From the NCBI GenBank assembly GCA_945881735.1, contig CAMCVF010000007.1, positions 1-64,000 of the forward strand: 64,000 bases of DNA, written 5' to 3'. The notes under the pieces were generated by a model. It searched no databases. It saw nothing but the letters and a program-made list of their open reading frames with translations, and was not told the DNA's origin. Below, piece after piece: positions 8,904-18,276 of this stretch (position 1 is the first letter of the stretch; the number at the start of each line of letters is the position of its first letter). The translations under genes were made by a program, and so were the position numbers. Source of the DNA: Methylotenera oryzisoli. Its GTDB lineage: Bacteria; Pseudomonadota; Gammaproteobacteria; Burkholderiales; Methylophilaceae.

Positions 8904-10154
8904 TTACATTGATCGCTCACGAGACGGTAGCCCTGCAAAAAGTAAGCCCAAAAACCAGCCAAAAAATAGTCCTTCGGCATGGTCCAACAATAAAGAGTTA
9001 AACAAGCAACCCACAGCAATGGTAATGATAACGCCGTGTGCAAGGAGGGTGTCTGTATGATTGACTAGCCTTTTTGCCTGTTGCCGTGCAAGCGCTAATA
9101 ATGCGATAAATGCGGCAAGCCCCAAAGCGCCACCTTGCGCCCAAAATAGCAAGTATTGGTTATGAGGATTGCTGGATGGGGCAACCGCGGTACCTGCAAT
9201 TTCTTTTGCATAAGCGGCTTCAAAACCACCAGTGCCCACACCAAATAAGCAGTGTTTGTGAATAATTTTAATGGTATTGCTGTAGTAATCTAAGCGTGTA
9301 CCAATCGATGAAGACTGATTATTGCCTTGCATCGGCTGCCAAGATTTGGCTTCATGCAGAGATAAATTGACGCGAGATTGTATTTGAGGCGAGCTGACAT
9401 AAGTAGACACAGAGGCCAATAAAATAAGGCCTAAGCCCCACATAATAGATTGTTTAGGTAAGATGCTGAGTATCAAATAAATAGCCAAAGCAAATATCAC
9501 TAGATAACCAGTTCTGCCCTGCGTCATCAGTAACACATTGCAAGCCGCTAACACGCTGGCACTTACAAACAGCCAACGCGTTTTGCCAGCACTTTGCATC
9601 GCGTAAACAGCAAACATAAAAGCTGCAAAACTCATGAAAATAGAATGTGTAATATGCAGCTTAAATACCACAGGGTTATCTGGCATCCGAGTGGCGAATA
9701 GGCTAGTGCCTTGAAATACGCCTAGCCAAATGAGGTATGACAGCACTAAAGTGAATAGCATAGCCGCCATAAAGCTGTATTTAGCGTAAGTTTGAAGTAT
9801 TTGTTGTTTGAATATTGGGATTAACAACACAATCAAAATTAACTCATCATATTTTTTGAGCACTTTAAAGCTGTTTTTTAATGGAGCCTGACCAAAAAAA
9901 CAGGCAATGAATAAGATTAAGAATAGCGCGAGCGACGCCTTGGCAATAGGGTTATTGGTTATGTAGTCGATGTATTGCTTATTCCAGCCTATCAACGCAA
10001 AAAATAAGATGAATATCAGTAAAACACTATCTAAACCAGTCGATATTGGCATAGAAAATCCCAAAAGAATTCCACAAGCAACTGCTATTTTTTGTGAGTA
10101 AAATGATATGGTTTGAATGAGGGATTGGCTAATCATTATAATAAGTATCTTCAA
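8904..10154 (-). CDS. waaL: O-antigen ligase family protein (WaaL)
   Basis: 416-residue polytopic inner-membrane protein with roughly ten to twelve hydrophobic segments and the Wzy_C ligase domain. The large periplasmic loop contains the conserved GVGTGGFEAAYAKE and the catalytically important His in NPHNQYLLFWAQGG. It would join undecaprenyl-linked O-chains to the completed lipid A core in the periplasm. It heads a unit with the WaaE-like gene and lies directly downstream of a wrecked GT2 gene. No O-antigen polymerase or flippase is in this window, so the natural substrate is unknown. Confidence 0.85.
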   Translation of the reverse strand: MKILIIMISQSLIQTISFYSQKIAVACGILLGFSMPISTGLDSVLLIFILFFALIGWNKQYIDYITNNPIAKASLALFLILFIACFFGQAPLKNSFKVLKKYDELILIVLLIPIFKQQILQTYAKYSFMAAMLFTLVLSYLIWLGVFQGTSLFATRMPDNPVVFKLHITHSIFMSFAAFMFAVYAMQSAGKTRWLFVSASVLAACNVLLMTQGRTGYLVIFALAIYLILSILPKQSIMWGLGLILLASVSTYVSSPQIQSRVNLSLHEAKSWQPMQGNNQSSSIGTRLDYYSNTIKIIHKHCLFGVGTGGFEAAYAKEIAGTAVAPSSNPHNQYLLFWAQGGALGLAAFIALLALARQQAKRLVNHTDTLLAHGVIITIAVGCLFNSLLLDHAEGLFFGWFLGLLFAGLPSRERSM

Positions 10155-10157
10155 GCG

Positions 10158-11154
10158 TTACAATTTTAAATGTTGCTTGATTATCAAAGTCCTAAGATTT
10201 GTTTTAGTAAGTTTTTGCGGTTCTTTAAACCAAATTTTAACATGCCTTAGAGTTTGGAAATAAGATCTTTCGCTTGATTTCAGTTTACTTAATCTTTTGT
10301 AAAGCAATAGGTGCAGTATTATTGCTCGCCATAGCCCATGGTGATTGTTAGCACCTTTAAAAAACATTCACTTAGATAAATCTAAGTTTAAAAATTGCTT
10401 GGCTAAAGTTCGGCGCTGAGTATGGTTTATAATTTTTGCGCATTCAGCCTAAAAAGTGCCCACCTTCTATATTTGCTTGTTTTAAAAACACTTTCTTTAA
10501 TGTTGGGTTGTTGGCTTGATTTTGAGTGGTTTTGACGAGTTCTGAGATGGCCCTAATGTAGCTTGCCCGATGACAGACGACTTTCTCAGAAGGGTTGGCT
10601 GTGATAGATAAGGTGTTGCGCCGACAACCTTAAAGCGGAGTTTTGACAAAGCCAATTGGTTTTGCAGAAATTGCAACTTGCAGCGTCCAAATGATATCTT
10701 GATGTACGATATGTTCCGTAAATCTTGCTTTAATATACTCCAAGTAGTCTTTGCGGATGAGTTGTAACTAAAAAAAATGCTGCCACTCCTGCATTTTAAC
10801 ACTGCGCGTAATCCACTCTGAACTACTTTCAATTACTCCTAAAGCTTGTCGACTTAAAATAGAGCGAAAATACTAGCCTCATTTGGCTGATTGGACAAAT
10901 AAAATCCATTGCCAATAACCATGTCTAGTGAGGCATATTCAGCAAGTGAAAACCAAGTTTTAAGCGCATCTGGCGCAAGCCAATCGTCACTATCGGCAAA
11001 GGCAATATCGCCCATTAGCATATTTCAGCCCATCATTTATGGCTATAATTTCAATTGATGTAAGGGTTTGCTTAATTAAGGAGTCCAGCAAGGTTGGTAG
11101 ATAAGAAGCTACGTTAAATATGGGTGCGATGATGCTAATGTCTATTTTTCTCAT
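10158..11154 (-). pseudogene. Decayed GT2 glycosyltransferase
   Basis: From ATG 11154 the minus strand opens as a normal GT2 enzyme (MRKIDISIIAPIFNVASYL, then IEIIAINDG). About 35 residues appear deleted after IAINDG, the text resuming at GLKYANG. An extra G near 11011 then shifts the frame to read GDIAFADSDDWLAPDAL. Further on, SRQALGVIESSSEW, LQLIRKDYLEYIKARF, DIIWTLQVAISAKPIGFVKT and KQANIEGGHFLG are recognisable across several frames, interrupted by in-frame TAG, TAA and TGA codons. The tail (10367-10158, GANNHHGLWRAI...) is still open. No single frame could make the enzyme. It was probably an LPS core or O-chain transferase next to waaL. Confidence 0.85.
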
Positions 11155-11303
11155 GAAGACTAATTGTTAACTTTGTAATTTTATCAATAATCATATGCCA
11201 GAAATCTAATGCTAGCTATTTTGGAGTTGTATTGAGTATTTTCTGGCGGGTAAGCCATATTTATCGATACTAGTTATGTGTTAAGTTTGTTCTATTAACC
11301 GCG

Positions 11304-11377
11304 ATTTAGCGACACGACTTCTATCATTCGTTTGATGCTAATAACTGCTTTGATGGTAATTGAAAGTCCTGAGTTTG
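11304..11377 (+). repeat. Degenerate direct repeat, copy A (before msbA)
   Basis: About 74 bp that align with 13301-13375, roughly 70-75% identical by eye. Shared blocks are ATTTAGC, ATCATT-GTTTGA, CTGCTTTGA and TTTGCT in the same order. Copy A lies about 90 bp before msbA. The rest of the 11155-11468 gap holds no gene that I can see. Confidence 0.5.
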
Positions 11378-11468
11378 CTTTGAGCCAGAGTTTGTCTCCA
11401 AAATACTGAAGAAATGACACCTTATAAATTATGTTAAAATCTAAATTGATCTAAAAAAACCGCCATTA

Positions 11469-13196
11469 ATGCAAAAAAAAAATTTCAACACTAAAAAGCT
11501 ATACCTTCGCTTATTTGAATACGCTAAAACTCACTGGCTAATGTTTAGCATTAGTATTTTGGCGCTAGTGGTGTTATCTGCGACAAATACAGGCTTTTTA
11601 GCCACCATCAAAATGGTTACCGATGAAGGTTTTGTTGCGACGGATTCAGGTAAGCATAAACTTTTGCCACTCATGCTCATCTGTTTGTTATCCTTACGTG
11701 CAATTTCTGGATTTACTTCCAATTTTACTTTACGCTGGGTGGGTAGAAAAGTCGTAGAGAAATTGAGATTAGACGTATTTCAGCACGTTATGGCTTTGCC
11801 AGTGAACTTTTTTGATGCACATTCGGTTGGTATTATTAGCTCTCAGATCACTTTTGATACAGAACAAATTTATAACGCTGTTACTAAAGTAACCATTAGT
11901 TTAGTAAGAGATACTTTAACCATCATTGGCATGCTGGGCTATATGTTGTATCTAGATTGGCGTTTAACCTTGGTTTTTGCTGGCATGTTGCCTGTGATGA
12001 CCATTTATTTAAAAAAAATGACACCTAAATTAAGGGATTCTGGTAGATTAGTACAGCAAACCATGGGGCAGATGTCGCAAGTAATAGAAGAGGCGGTAAG
12101 TGGACAGCGCATCGTTAAGATATTTGGCGGCCAAGACTACGAATTTCAACGCTTCAAACAAGTTGCTGGTAAAAATCGTCATCTGATGATTCGATTAGGG
12201 CGTATTTCAGGCATGAATAGCATGGTAATCGAATTGCTAGCTGCTTTGGCTTTAGGCCTGGTAGTTTTTTATGCGATAGGTAAGTTTAGTGCAGGAGAGT
12301 TTGCTGCATTTATAGGTGCATTACTTATGTTAATCGCGCCCATAAAAAGTTTAACTTCATTAAATGAAGATTTGCAGATTGGACTTGCAGCAGCGCAAAG
12401 TATTTTTAACCTGATAGATACGCAATCTGAAATGGATGATGGACGAAAAGAGATTGGTCGATCCAAAGGTGAAATTGAATTGCGCGATGTTAATTTGCGT
12501 TATGAAAACTCGATACAGGCAGCACTAAAAAATCTGAATCTGAAGATTAAAGCAGGTGAAAAATTAGCGTTGGTAGGACTTTCAGGTGGTGGAAAAACGA
12601 CTCTAATCAATCTATTCCCTAGATTTTATGAATTGCAGAGCGGGCTGGTTAAAATTGATGGTATTGATACCCGCGACATGACATTACAAAGCCTTCGACA
12701 GCAATTTAGTATGGTCAGCCAAGATGTAACTCTATTTAATGACACCGTATTCAATAACATTGCCTATGGCAGCTTGAGAGGCGTGGATGAAGCGCGAGTC
12801 ATTGCAGCAGCGAAAGCGGCACATGCTTGGGAGTTTATACAGCAATTGCCTAATGGACTACAAAGTGAAATAGGCGATCGTGGTGTGCGTCTTTCTGGCG
12901 GGCAACGCCAAAGACTAGCCATAGCGCGCGCTATTTTAAAAGATGCGCCAATTCTTTTGTTAGATGAAGCGACTTCTGCGCTTGATACGGAATCTGAGAT
13001 GCATGTGCAAACGGCGCTTGATGAATTAATGCATAATCGCACCACTATTGTTATTGCCCATCGCTTATCTACTATTGAGAATGCAGATCGTATTTTAGTG
13101 ATGGACAAAGGCGAAATAATTGAAAGTGGAAGCCACGAGGCTTTATTAAAACGAAATGGAACTTACAGTAAGCTCTATCAAAAACAATTTAGTTAA
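11469..13196 (+). CDS. msbA: Lipid A export ABC transporter MsbA
   Basis: Half-type ABC exporter that flips core-lipid A across the inner membrane. 575 residues: an N-terminal ABC transmembrane domain (about 1-310, six helices) and a C-terminal nucleotide-binding domain. Walker A is GLSGGGKTT, the Q-loop region is SMVSQDVTLFNDT, the signature LSGGQRQRLAIARAI, Walker B ILLLDEATSALD, and the H-loop IVIAHRLST. The context of LPS core genes on both sides supports lipid A-core as substrate. It is transcribed away from the pseudogene; no clear Shine-Dalgarno precedes the ATG. Confidence 0.93.
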   Translation: MQKKNFNTKKLYLRLFEYAKTHWLMFSISILALVVLSATNTGFLATIKMVTDEGFVATDSGKHKLLPLMLICLLSLRAISGFTSNFTLRWVGRKVVEKLRLDVFQHVMALPVNFFDAHSVGIISSQITFDTEQIYNAVTKVTISLVRDTLTIIGMLGYMLYLDWRLTLVFAGMLPVMTIYLKKMTPKLRDSGRLVQQTMGQMSQVIEEAVSGQRIVKIFGGQDYEFQRFKQVAGKNRHLMIRLGRISGMNSMVIELLAALALGLVVFYAIGKFSAGEFAAFIGALLMLIAPIKSLTSLNEDLQIGLAAAQSIFNLIDTQSEMDDGRKEIGRSKGEIELRDVNLRYENSIQAALKNLNLKIKAGEKLALVGLSGGGKTTLINLFPRFYELQSGLVKIDGIDTRDMTLQSLRQQFSMVSQDVTLFNDTVFNNIAYGSLRGVDEARVIAAAKAAHAWEFIQQLPNGLQSEIGDRGVRLSGGQRQRLAIARAILKDAPILLLDEATSALDTESEMHVQTALDELMHNRTTIVIAHRLSTIENADRILVMDKGEIIESGSHEALLKRNGTYSKLYQKQFS

Positions 13197-13300
13197 ATAA
13201 TTTATTAGCAATTCCATGTTATTTCACGAAACTTAACTAACAAATTTTATCTGATATAGCTGCCTTAGTTGGGTTAATCAGCACTGACAAATATTTGGCT

Positions 13301-13375
13301 ATTTAGCTAATACGCATCATCATTTGTTTGACGTTAAGACCTGCTTTGAGGATAATTCAGTCACTGAACTTTTGC
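13301..13375 (+). repeat. Degenerate direct repeat, copy B (before edd)
   Basis: Second copy of the degenerate repeat at 11304-11377, ending 18 bp before the edd start codon. Because it lies in the edd leader, it may hold the promoter or an operator, or it may be a scar of an old duplication around msbA. Sequence alone does not decide. Confidence 0.5.
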
Positions 13376-13393
13376 TATTAAGGCCTGTAAGTA

Positions 13394-15208
13394 ATGAAAC
13401 AATCGCATGTAGAAGTAACCGAACGTATTATTGAGCGTAGCCGACCGACGCGCGCAGCCTATTTGAACCGCGTTGATGAAATGATTAAGCGCCCAAAAGG
13501 TCCGGATAGATTAGGTTGCGCCAATATTGCGCATGCGTTTGCGGCAGTTCCACAAAATGATAAATTGCGTATTTATGCCGAAAAACCACCGCATATTGGT
13601 ATTGTCACGGCTTATAACGAGATGTTGTCTGCGCATCAGCCTTATGTCGACTTTCCTGATGTGATTCGCGACGAAGCGCGTAAATTAGGTGCTACCACCC
13701 AAGTGGCGGGCGGAGTGCCAGCGATGTGTGATGGCATCACCCAAGGCGAGGCGGGCATGGAACTTTCGCTGTTTTCGCGAGACAACATTGCCATGGGTAC
13801 TGCGATTGCGCTGTCGCACGATGTGTTCGACGCCGCATTATTGCTAGGTGTGTGCGATAAAATCGTGCCAGGCTTGCTCATAGGCGCGCTACATTTTGGC
13901 CATTTACCTTGTGTGTTTGTGCCAGCTGGACCGATGAGCACGGGCATTGATAACACCACAAAATCTAAAGTACGCGAGAAATATGCACAAGGTTTAGTCG
14001 GCCGCGAAGAGTTATTGGCCAGTGAATCTGCAGCGTATCACGGCGCAGGTACTTGCACCTTTTACGGCACCGCTAATAGCAACCAAATGTTGTTAGAGGC
14101 AATGGGCTTGCATGTGCCAGGCGCTGCGTTTATTCATCCACACGATGGCATGCGCGAGGCGCTTACGCGGGAAGCAGTACGCGTGGTGTTAGAGAACACT
14201 AAGCAAGATAGCTTTGTGCCAATCGGCAAACTGGTTGACGAACATGTTATTGTCAACGCCATGGTGGCTTTGTTGGCCACTGGCGGTTCAACCAATCATT
14301 TAATTCATTGGGTAGCAGTGGCGCGCGCGGCTGGTATTGTAATCGATTGGACAGACTTTCATTATCTAGCCAAAGCCACGCCATTATTAGCGAGCGTTTA
14401 CCCCAATGGCAAAGCCGATGTGAACGAATTCCAAACGGCTGGCGGCCCAGGTTTTGTCATCCGCGAGCTAATTGATGGCGGTTATATGTACCCCGATGTT
14501 TACGCGGTGGCCAAAGGTGGATTGCACGAATATGGCAGACAGCCGTTCATGCAAGCCGATAAACTCATTTGGAAAGATTATCCAAAAGAAAGCGGCGACG
14601 AAACGATAGTTCGCACGCATACACATCCGTTTAATGAGAGCGGTGGCTTGCGTTTGTTAAAAGGCAATTTAGGCCGCAGCGTGATTAAAATTTCTGCTGT
14701 GCCAGAAGATCGACATATTATTGAAGCGCCTGCGATTATATTCGACAGCCAAGAGGAGTTGTTGCAAGCATTTGACCGTGGCGAATTAGAACGCGATTTT
14801 GTCGCCGTGGTACGCTTTCAAGGTCCTAAAGCGAATGGTATGCCAGAACTGCATAAACTGACGCCACCATTGGCGGTGCTGCAAAACAAAGGCTTTACTG
14901 TAGCCATTGTCACCGATGGTCGCATGAGTGGAGCATCTGGCAAAATTCCTGCGGCGATTCATTTAAGCCCGGAAGCAAGTGCAGGCGGTGCCATTGCCAA
15001 AATTCGCGATGGCGATATTATTCGCTTAAATGCCACAGTAGGCACCTTAAACGCGCTGGTAGATGAAGATACTTGGTCTGAGCGCCAAGCGGTCGAGTTA
15101 AGTGATAGCAAACGTCATCATAATTCGCACGGCATCGGGCGTGAGTTGTTTGGTGGGATGCGGCGGAACGTGCTTTCAGCCGAAGAAGGCGCAATCACTT
15201 GGTTGTAA
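13394..15208 (+). CDS. edd: Phosphogluconate dehydratase (Entner-Doudoroff)
   Basis: Dehydrates 6-phosphogluconate to 2-keto-3-deoxy-6-phosphogluconate (KDPG). 604 residues, full length for the IlvD/Edd family of [4Fe-4S] dehydratases. Cluster cysteines are visible in [18 protein letters not shown] and [11 protein letters not shown], and GATGKI-type sequence near the C-terminus appears as [18 protein letters not shown]. It is followed after 215 bp by eda. In RuMP-cycle methylotrophs this pair cleaves hexose phosphate made from formaldehyde (family knowledge); the gap between the two genes contains a small palindrome. Confidence 0.96.
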   Translation: MKQSHVEVTERIIERSRPTRAAYLNRVDEMIKRPKGPDRLGCANIAHAFAAVPQNDKLRIYAEKPPHIGIVTAYNEMLSAHQPYVDFPDVIRDEARKLGATTQVAGGVPAMCDGITQGEAGMELSLFSRDNIAMGTAIALSHDVFDAALLLGVCDKIVPGLLIGALHFGHLPCVFVPAGPMSTGIDNTTKSKVREKYAQGLVGREELLASESAAYHGAGTCTFYGTANSNQMLLEAMGLHVPGAAFIHPHDGMREALTREAVRVVLENTKQDSFVPIGKLVDEHVIVNAMVALLATGGSTNHLIHWVAVARAAGIVIDWTDFHYLAKATPLLASVYPNGKADVNEFQTAGGPGFVIRELIDGGYMYPDVYAVAKGGLHEYGRQPFMQADKLIWKDYPKESGDETIVRTHTHPFNESGGLRLLKGNLGRSVIKISAVPEDRHIIEAPAIIFDSQEELLQAFDRGELERDFVAVVRFQGPKANGMPELHKLTPPLAVLQNKGFTVAIVTDGRMSGASGKIPAAIHLSPEASAGGAIAKIRDGDIIRLNATVGTLNALVDEDTWSERQAVELSDSKRHHNSHGIGRELFGGMRRNVLSAEEGAITWL

Positions 15209-15347
15209 ACTTTGCAAATCGACTGATAGCTTCGTTACTTTCGCTTGCCCTACAAAAACATACTGTCTGCTTTTAAGTGCCATGTTTTCAGCCGAATGTC
15301 AAAGCTTGTATTATTGCTTGGTTTAGCTAAAAACTACCCAATCCGTC

Positions 15348-15367
15348 ATTCCCGCGCAACCGGGAAT
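15348..15367. repeat. Short palindromic REP-like element between edd and eda
   Basis: ATTCCCG, a 6-base loop, CGGGAAT: a 7-bp perfect stem embedded in CCGTCATTCCCGCG...CGGGAATCCA, the form of the widespread 'GTCATTCCCGCG-CGGGAATCC' REP-like elements of proteobacteria. It has no T-tract, so it is not a typical terminator. Confidence 0.6.
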
Positions 15368-15423
15368 CCATTTTGAATTTCAATATATAATCAATTAAAA
15401 AGTTAAATAGGTAAAACAGAAAC

Positions 15424-16050
15424 ATGAACACATTAGATTTAGCCAACTACGGCCCCGTTATTCCCGTTATCGTTATCAATAAAGTTGAAGATGCTGTGCC
15501 AATGGCAGAAGCATTACTAGCTGGCGGCATTAGAGTGCTAGAAGTGACTTTGCGCTCAAGCTGCGCGCTTCAGGCCATGGAGCAAATTGCCAAACAAGTG
15601 CCTGATGCAATCATGGGCAGCGGCACTGTGAGAAACTTAAAAGATGCGCAAGCTTCGCTAGATGCAGGTTGTAAATTTGCGGTTAGCCCAGGATATACAA
15701 CAGATCTTGGCCAATTCTCACGCAAAATTGGTTTGTCATTGTTACCAGGTGTTTCAACGGGTTCAGAGATTATGACGGCTAATGCCGATGATTACTTTTT
15801 TTTAAAACTGTTCCCAGCCGTGGCAGTAGGCGGTATTAACTTGTTAAAAGGTTTTGCAGGGCCATTTGGTGATGTGAAATTTTGTCCTACTGGTGGTGTA
15901 ACCGTTGATTCTGCATCACAATTTTTAAGTCTTCCAAACGTAGTAGTTTGCGGCGGTACATGGTTAACGCCAGCCGATGCCGTAGCGCGCAAAGATTGGG
16001 CGTACATCACTAAATTAGCTAAAGAAGCCAGCGCCATTAAACCAGCATAA
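15424..16050 (+). CDS. eda: KDPG/KHG aldolase (Entner-Doudoroff)
   Basis: Class I aldolase splitting KDPG to pyruvate and glyceraldehyde 3-phosphate. 208 residues, the normal trimeric TIM-barrel size. The catalytic base Glu is in LEVTLRSSCAL, GSGTVRN and VSPGYT form phosphate contacts, and the Schiff-base Lys is in FFLKLFPA. The conserved FCPTGGV block follows. It is downstream of edd on the same strand and is followed by a strong intrinsic terminator, so the edd-eda unit ends here. Confidence 0.96.
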   Translation: MNTLDLANYGPVIPVIVINKVEDAVPMAEALLAGGIRVLEVTLRSSCALQAMEQIAKQVPDAIMGSGTVRNLKDAQASLDAGCKFAVSPGYTTDLGQFSRKIGLSLLPGVSTGSEIMTANADDYFFLKLFPAVAVGGINLLKGFAGPFGDVKFCPTGGVTVDSASQFLSLPNVVVCGGTWLTPADAVARKDWAYITKLAKEASAIKPA

Positions 16051-16072
16051 TTATTGCAGCTTTTTAAAAATT

Positions 16073-16103
16073 AGGGTTTGTGGTTATCACAAACCCTTTT
16101 TTT
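16073..16103 (+). terminator. Intrinsic terminator of edd-eda
   Basis: Perfect 9-bp stem GGGTTTGTG / CACAAACCC with the loop GTTAT, extended by an A-T pair and followed by seven T residues. Confidence 0.9.
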
Positions 16104-16159
16104 ATATGGTGTTATATTAATTCAATAATGATAACAAAAGTAGAAATGAGGAAACTTGT

Positions 16160-16819
16160 TTGAAAGTTGATTTAAAAAAATATAAAACCATCGTATTCGA
16201 TTGCGATGGTGTGATTTTGGATTCAAATGTTGTTAAAACGGAAGCCTATTTCCGTACCGCTAAAAACTTAGGTGCCACGGATACCCAAGCTCAGAAGTTG
16301 GTAGATTACCATGTTAAATTAGGCGGAATTTCACGCTATCATAAGTTTGATTGGTATGTGCGTGATGTGTTAAAGAAACCAGTCAATGATAAAGCAATTC
16401 AAGTATTGTTAGATGAATTTGGCCGTGAGTTGGAAGTGGGTTTAATGAATTGCAGCATTGCTGATGGTTTACAGGAATTGCGTAATCTCACCGCAGACGC
16501 CAAGTGGATGATTCTTTCTGGAGGTGATCAACAAGAAATTCGTGATCTATTTGCTAGACGTGATTTAGCCAAGTATTTTGACGGTGGCTTGTTTGGCAGC
16601 CCAGATGATAAAGACAAGGTTCTAGCGCGCGAAAAAGCCAATGGCCATTTGCAAATGCCTGCTTTGTTTATTGGTGACAGTAAATACGACCATGAAGCGT
16701 CCACTAATGCGAGTTTGGATTTTATTTTTGTTAGCGATTGGACAGAAGTGCTAGATTGGCAGGCTTACTGCGCCGAAAATAAAATTAAAGTATTAACAAG
16801 CTTGAGCCAATTACTTTAA
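16160..16819 (+). CDS. HAD-superfamily phosphatase
   Basis: 219-residue HAD hydrolase. Motif I is FDCDGVILDSN (nucleophile and acid Asp), motif II the Ser in ILSGGDQ, a Lys follows in the DDKDKV region, and motif IV is FIGDSKYDHEA. A small cap domain lies between motifs I and II, as in phosphoglycolate-phosphatase-like enzymes. The TTG start at 16160 is supported by GAGG eight bases upstream; an ATG at 16146 runs at once into a stop. Located between edd-eda and the ADP-heptose genes, it could act on a sugar phosphate. Substrate unknown; GmhB, which the heptose pathway needs, is conceivable but the sequence does not show GmhB's zinc-binding Cys motif. Confidence 0.75.
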   Translation: MKVDLKKYKTIVFDCDGVILDSNVVKTEAYFRTAKNLGATDTQAQKLVDYHVKLGGISRYHKFDWYVRDVLKKPVNDKAIQVLLDEFGRELEVGLMNCSIADGLQELRNLTADAKWMILSGGDQQEIRDLFARRDLAKYFDGGLFGSPDDKDKVLAREKANGHLQMPALFIGDSKYDHEASTNASLDFIFVSDWTEVLDWQAYCAENKIKVLTSLSQLL

Positions 16820-16825
16820 AAAAAC

Positions 16826-16990
16826 ATGCAACTAAGCAAGTTAAAATTTCGGGATATTGACAGCTATACGCATACTAAGGAAATGTTTGAAGTGCACCTA
16901 AATTTACCTGAAGTTTTGGAGCAAGATGCTTATGGCGTGTATGTTTTTAGGTTAGCCGATTGCAATATACTAAAAAATATTGCGGATTAA
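16826..16990 (+). CDS. Small ORF of unknown function (54 codons), possibly a gene remnant
   Basis: An ATG six bases after the HAD gene opens a 54-residue frame (MQLSKLKFRDIDSYTHTKEM ... ending NILKNIAD). It is mildly hydrophilic with no signal peptide or motif I recognise. The following 220 bp up to waaF contain only fragments (for example an 17-codon frame at 17161). It may be a genuine small protein coupled to the HAD gene or the stump of a decayed longer gene. Confidence 0.3.
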   Translation: MQLSKLKFRDIDSYTHTKEMFEVHLNLPEVLEQDAYGVYVFRLADCNILKNIAD

Positions 16991-17210
16991 AAGTATTTTA
17001 AGTTTTGCCCGTATTATTCTTATTTGCGATAGTTCTGTAATAATGCCATAAGGTTAAAAGGGCTTATTATCCCCACTGTTAATGTCCTTAAGTTATTTCA
17101 TCCAGTGGCTAAAATATCTGCAGTAATAGTCGCGAGAAAAGTAATTAGCTAAACTAAAAAATGACTCAAACAGAAGTGCTGGATAGAATTAACCGGTGGT
17201 CTGCCAAGCT

Positions 17211-18248
17211 TTAGGATAGGTTTGAAATAACGTGTTGCGGCTGAATTTGTTTTAAGCAATTCAAGTGCTTTAAAGGGCACTCCCGCTTAAAGCAAGGGCT
17301 GCAATACAGGCCTAAATATTCAATCACCGCTTTGTTGCTCATGGGCGGGGTGTGGTAGGGGTCGGATGAGCCGAAAATAGCGATTAGTTTTTTATGCTTT
17401 TCATTCTCTGTAATAAGGGCGGCGGCCACATGCATCAAGCCAGAATCATTGCTAATCACCGTATCGCATAAAGACATTAAATCAATCGCTTCGCCCAGTT
17501 TTGTTTTTCCGCCAAAATCATGACATCGATTTTGTGTGAGTTGGTTGATTTGGCTGGTTATGGCTATGTCTTTGTCTGAGCCAAATAGCCACACTTGCCA
17601 ACCTTTAGTTAACGCGTCATTGGCAACATCAGCATAGTATTTCGCTGGCCAGCGCTTGGCTTCACCATATTCGGCACCTGGGCATAGACCAATTACTTTA
17701 TATTGTGGTGCTTCAATACCCAATTTAGCCAATGTTGCCAATACTGTCTGTGGGTTAGTAGCTAATTGGGGATTTGGAATTTCTATTGGCAGCGATTCAT
17801 TGATTTTTAATCCCAAAAACACAAACCGCTCAACGGTTTTTTTAAGTATATTTTTATCTAATGGACGTATGTCATTTATCAAGCCATAACGCATTTCACC
17901 TAAAAAACTGGTGCGTTTTTTTATGCCAGCAGCCCAAGGCAACAAAGCGGATTTAAGCGAATTGGTGAGAATAATGCTTTGCGTGTAGCCGGCTTTTTTT
18001 AAGTTTTTGCCAAAGGCAATGCGTTGCCAAAATGCTAATTCACCATGCTTAAATGGCAATGCGATTTTGCCAGACACTTCTGGCATGCGCTCTAATAAAG
18101 GCAATGTCCAAGCAGGGGCGGCAACATCAATAACGCAATTCGGGCTGTTGGCTTTTAGCGTTTTAAATAGGCTTTGCGCCAATACCATATCGCCCACCCA
18201 GGCTGGACCAAGTACTAATATCTTCTCTGCGATTTGTTCTGATGGCAT
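17211..18248 (-). CDS. waaF: ADP-heptose:LPS heptosyltransferase II (GT9)
   Basis: Adds the second inner-core heptose. 345 residues. The N-terminal ILVLGPAWVGDMVLAQSLF is the WaaF signature (GP-W-GD-V-AQ), and LCPGAEYGEAKRWPAKYYA plus VISNDSGLMHVAAAL form the donor site. The C-terminal Cys-rich YCSPCFKRECPLKHLNCL is typical of WaaF. It is the last gene of the minus-strand unit hldD-gmhA-hldE-waaF, 28 bp after hldE. Confidence 0.95.
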   Translation of the reverse strand: MPSEQIAEKILVLGPAWVGDMVLAQSLFKTLKANSPNCVIDVAAPAWTLPLLERMPEVSGKIALPFKHGELAFWQRIAFGKNLKKAGYTQSIILTNSLKSALLPWAAGIKKRTSFLGEMRYGLINDIRPLDKNILKKTVERFVFLGLKINESLPIEIPNPQLATNPQTVLATLAKLGIEAPQYKVIGLCPGAEYGEAKRWPAKYYADVANDALTKGWQVWLFGSDKDIAITSQINQLTQNRCHDFGGKTKLGEAIDLMSLCDTVISNDSGLMHVAAALITENEKHKKLIAIFGSSDPYHTPPMSNKAVIEYLGLYCSPCFKRECPLKHLNCLKQIQPQHVISNLS

Positions 18249-18276
18249 TTTCGATTAAGGGCAGGCTTAATTTTTT

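Noticed and set aside
10497-10832. 111-codon minus-strand frame as a gene
   Set aside because: It runs through the decayed GT2 gene in a frame other than the homologous one; protein similarity is in the neighbouring frame.
12764-13108. Antisense 114-codon frame in msbA
   Set aside because: Covers the conserved nucleotide-binding domain in reverse; no start signal or recognisable protein.
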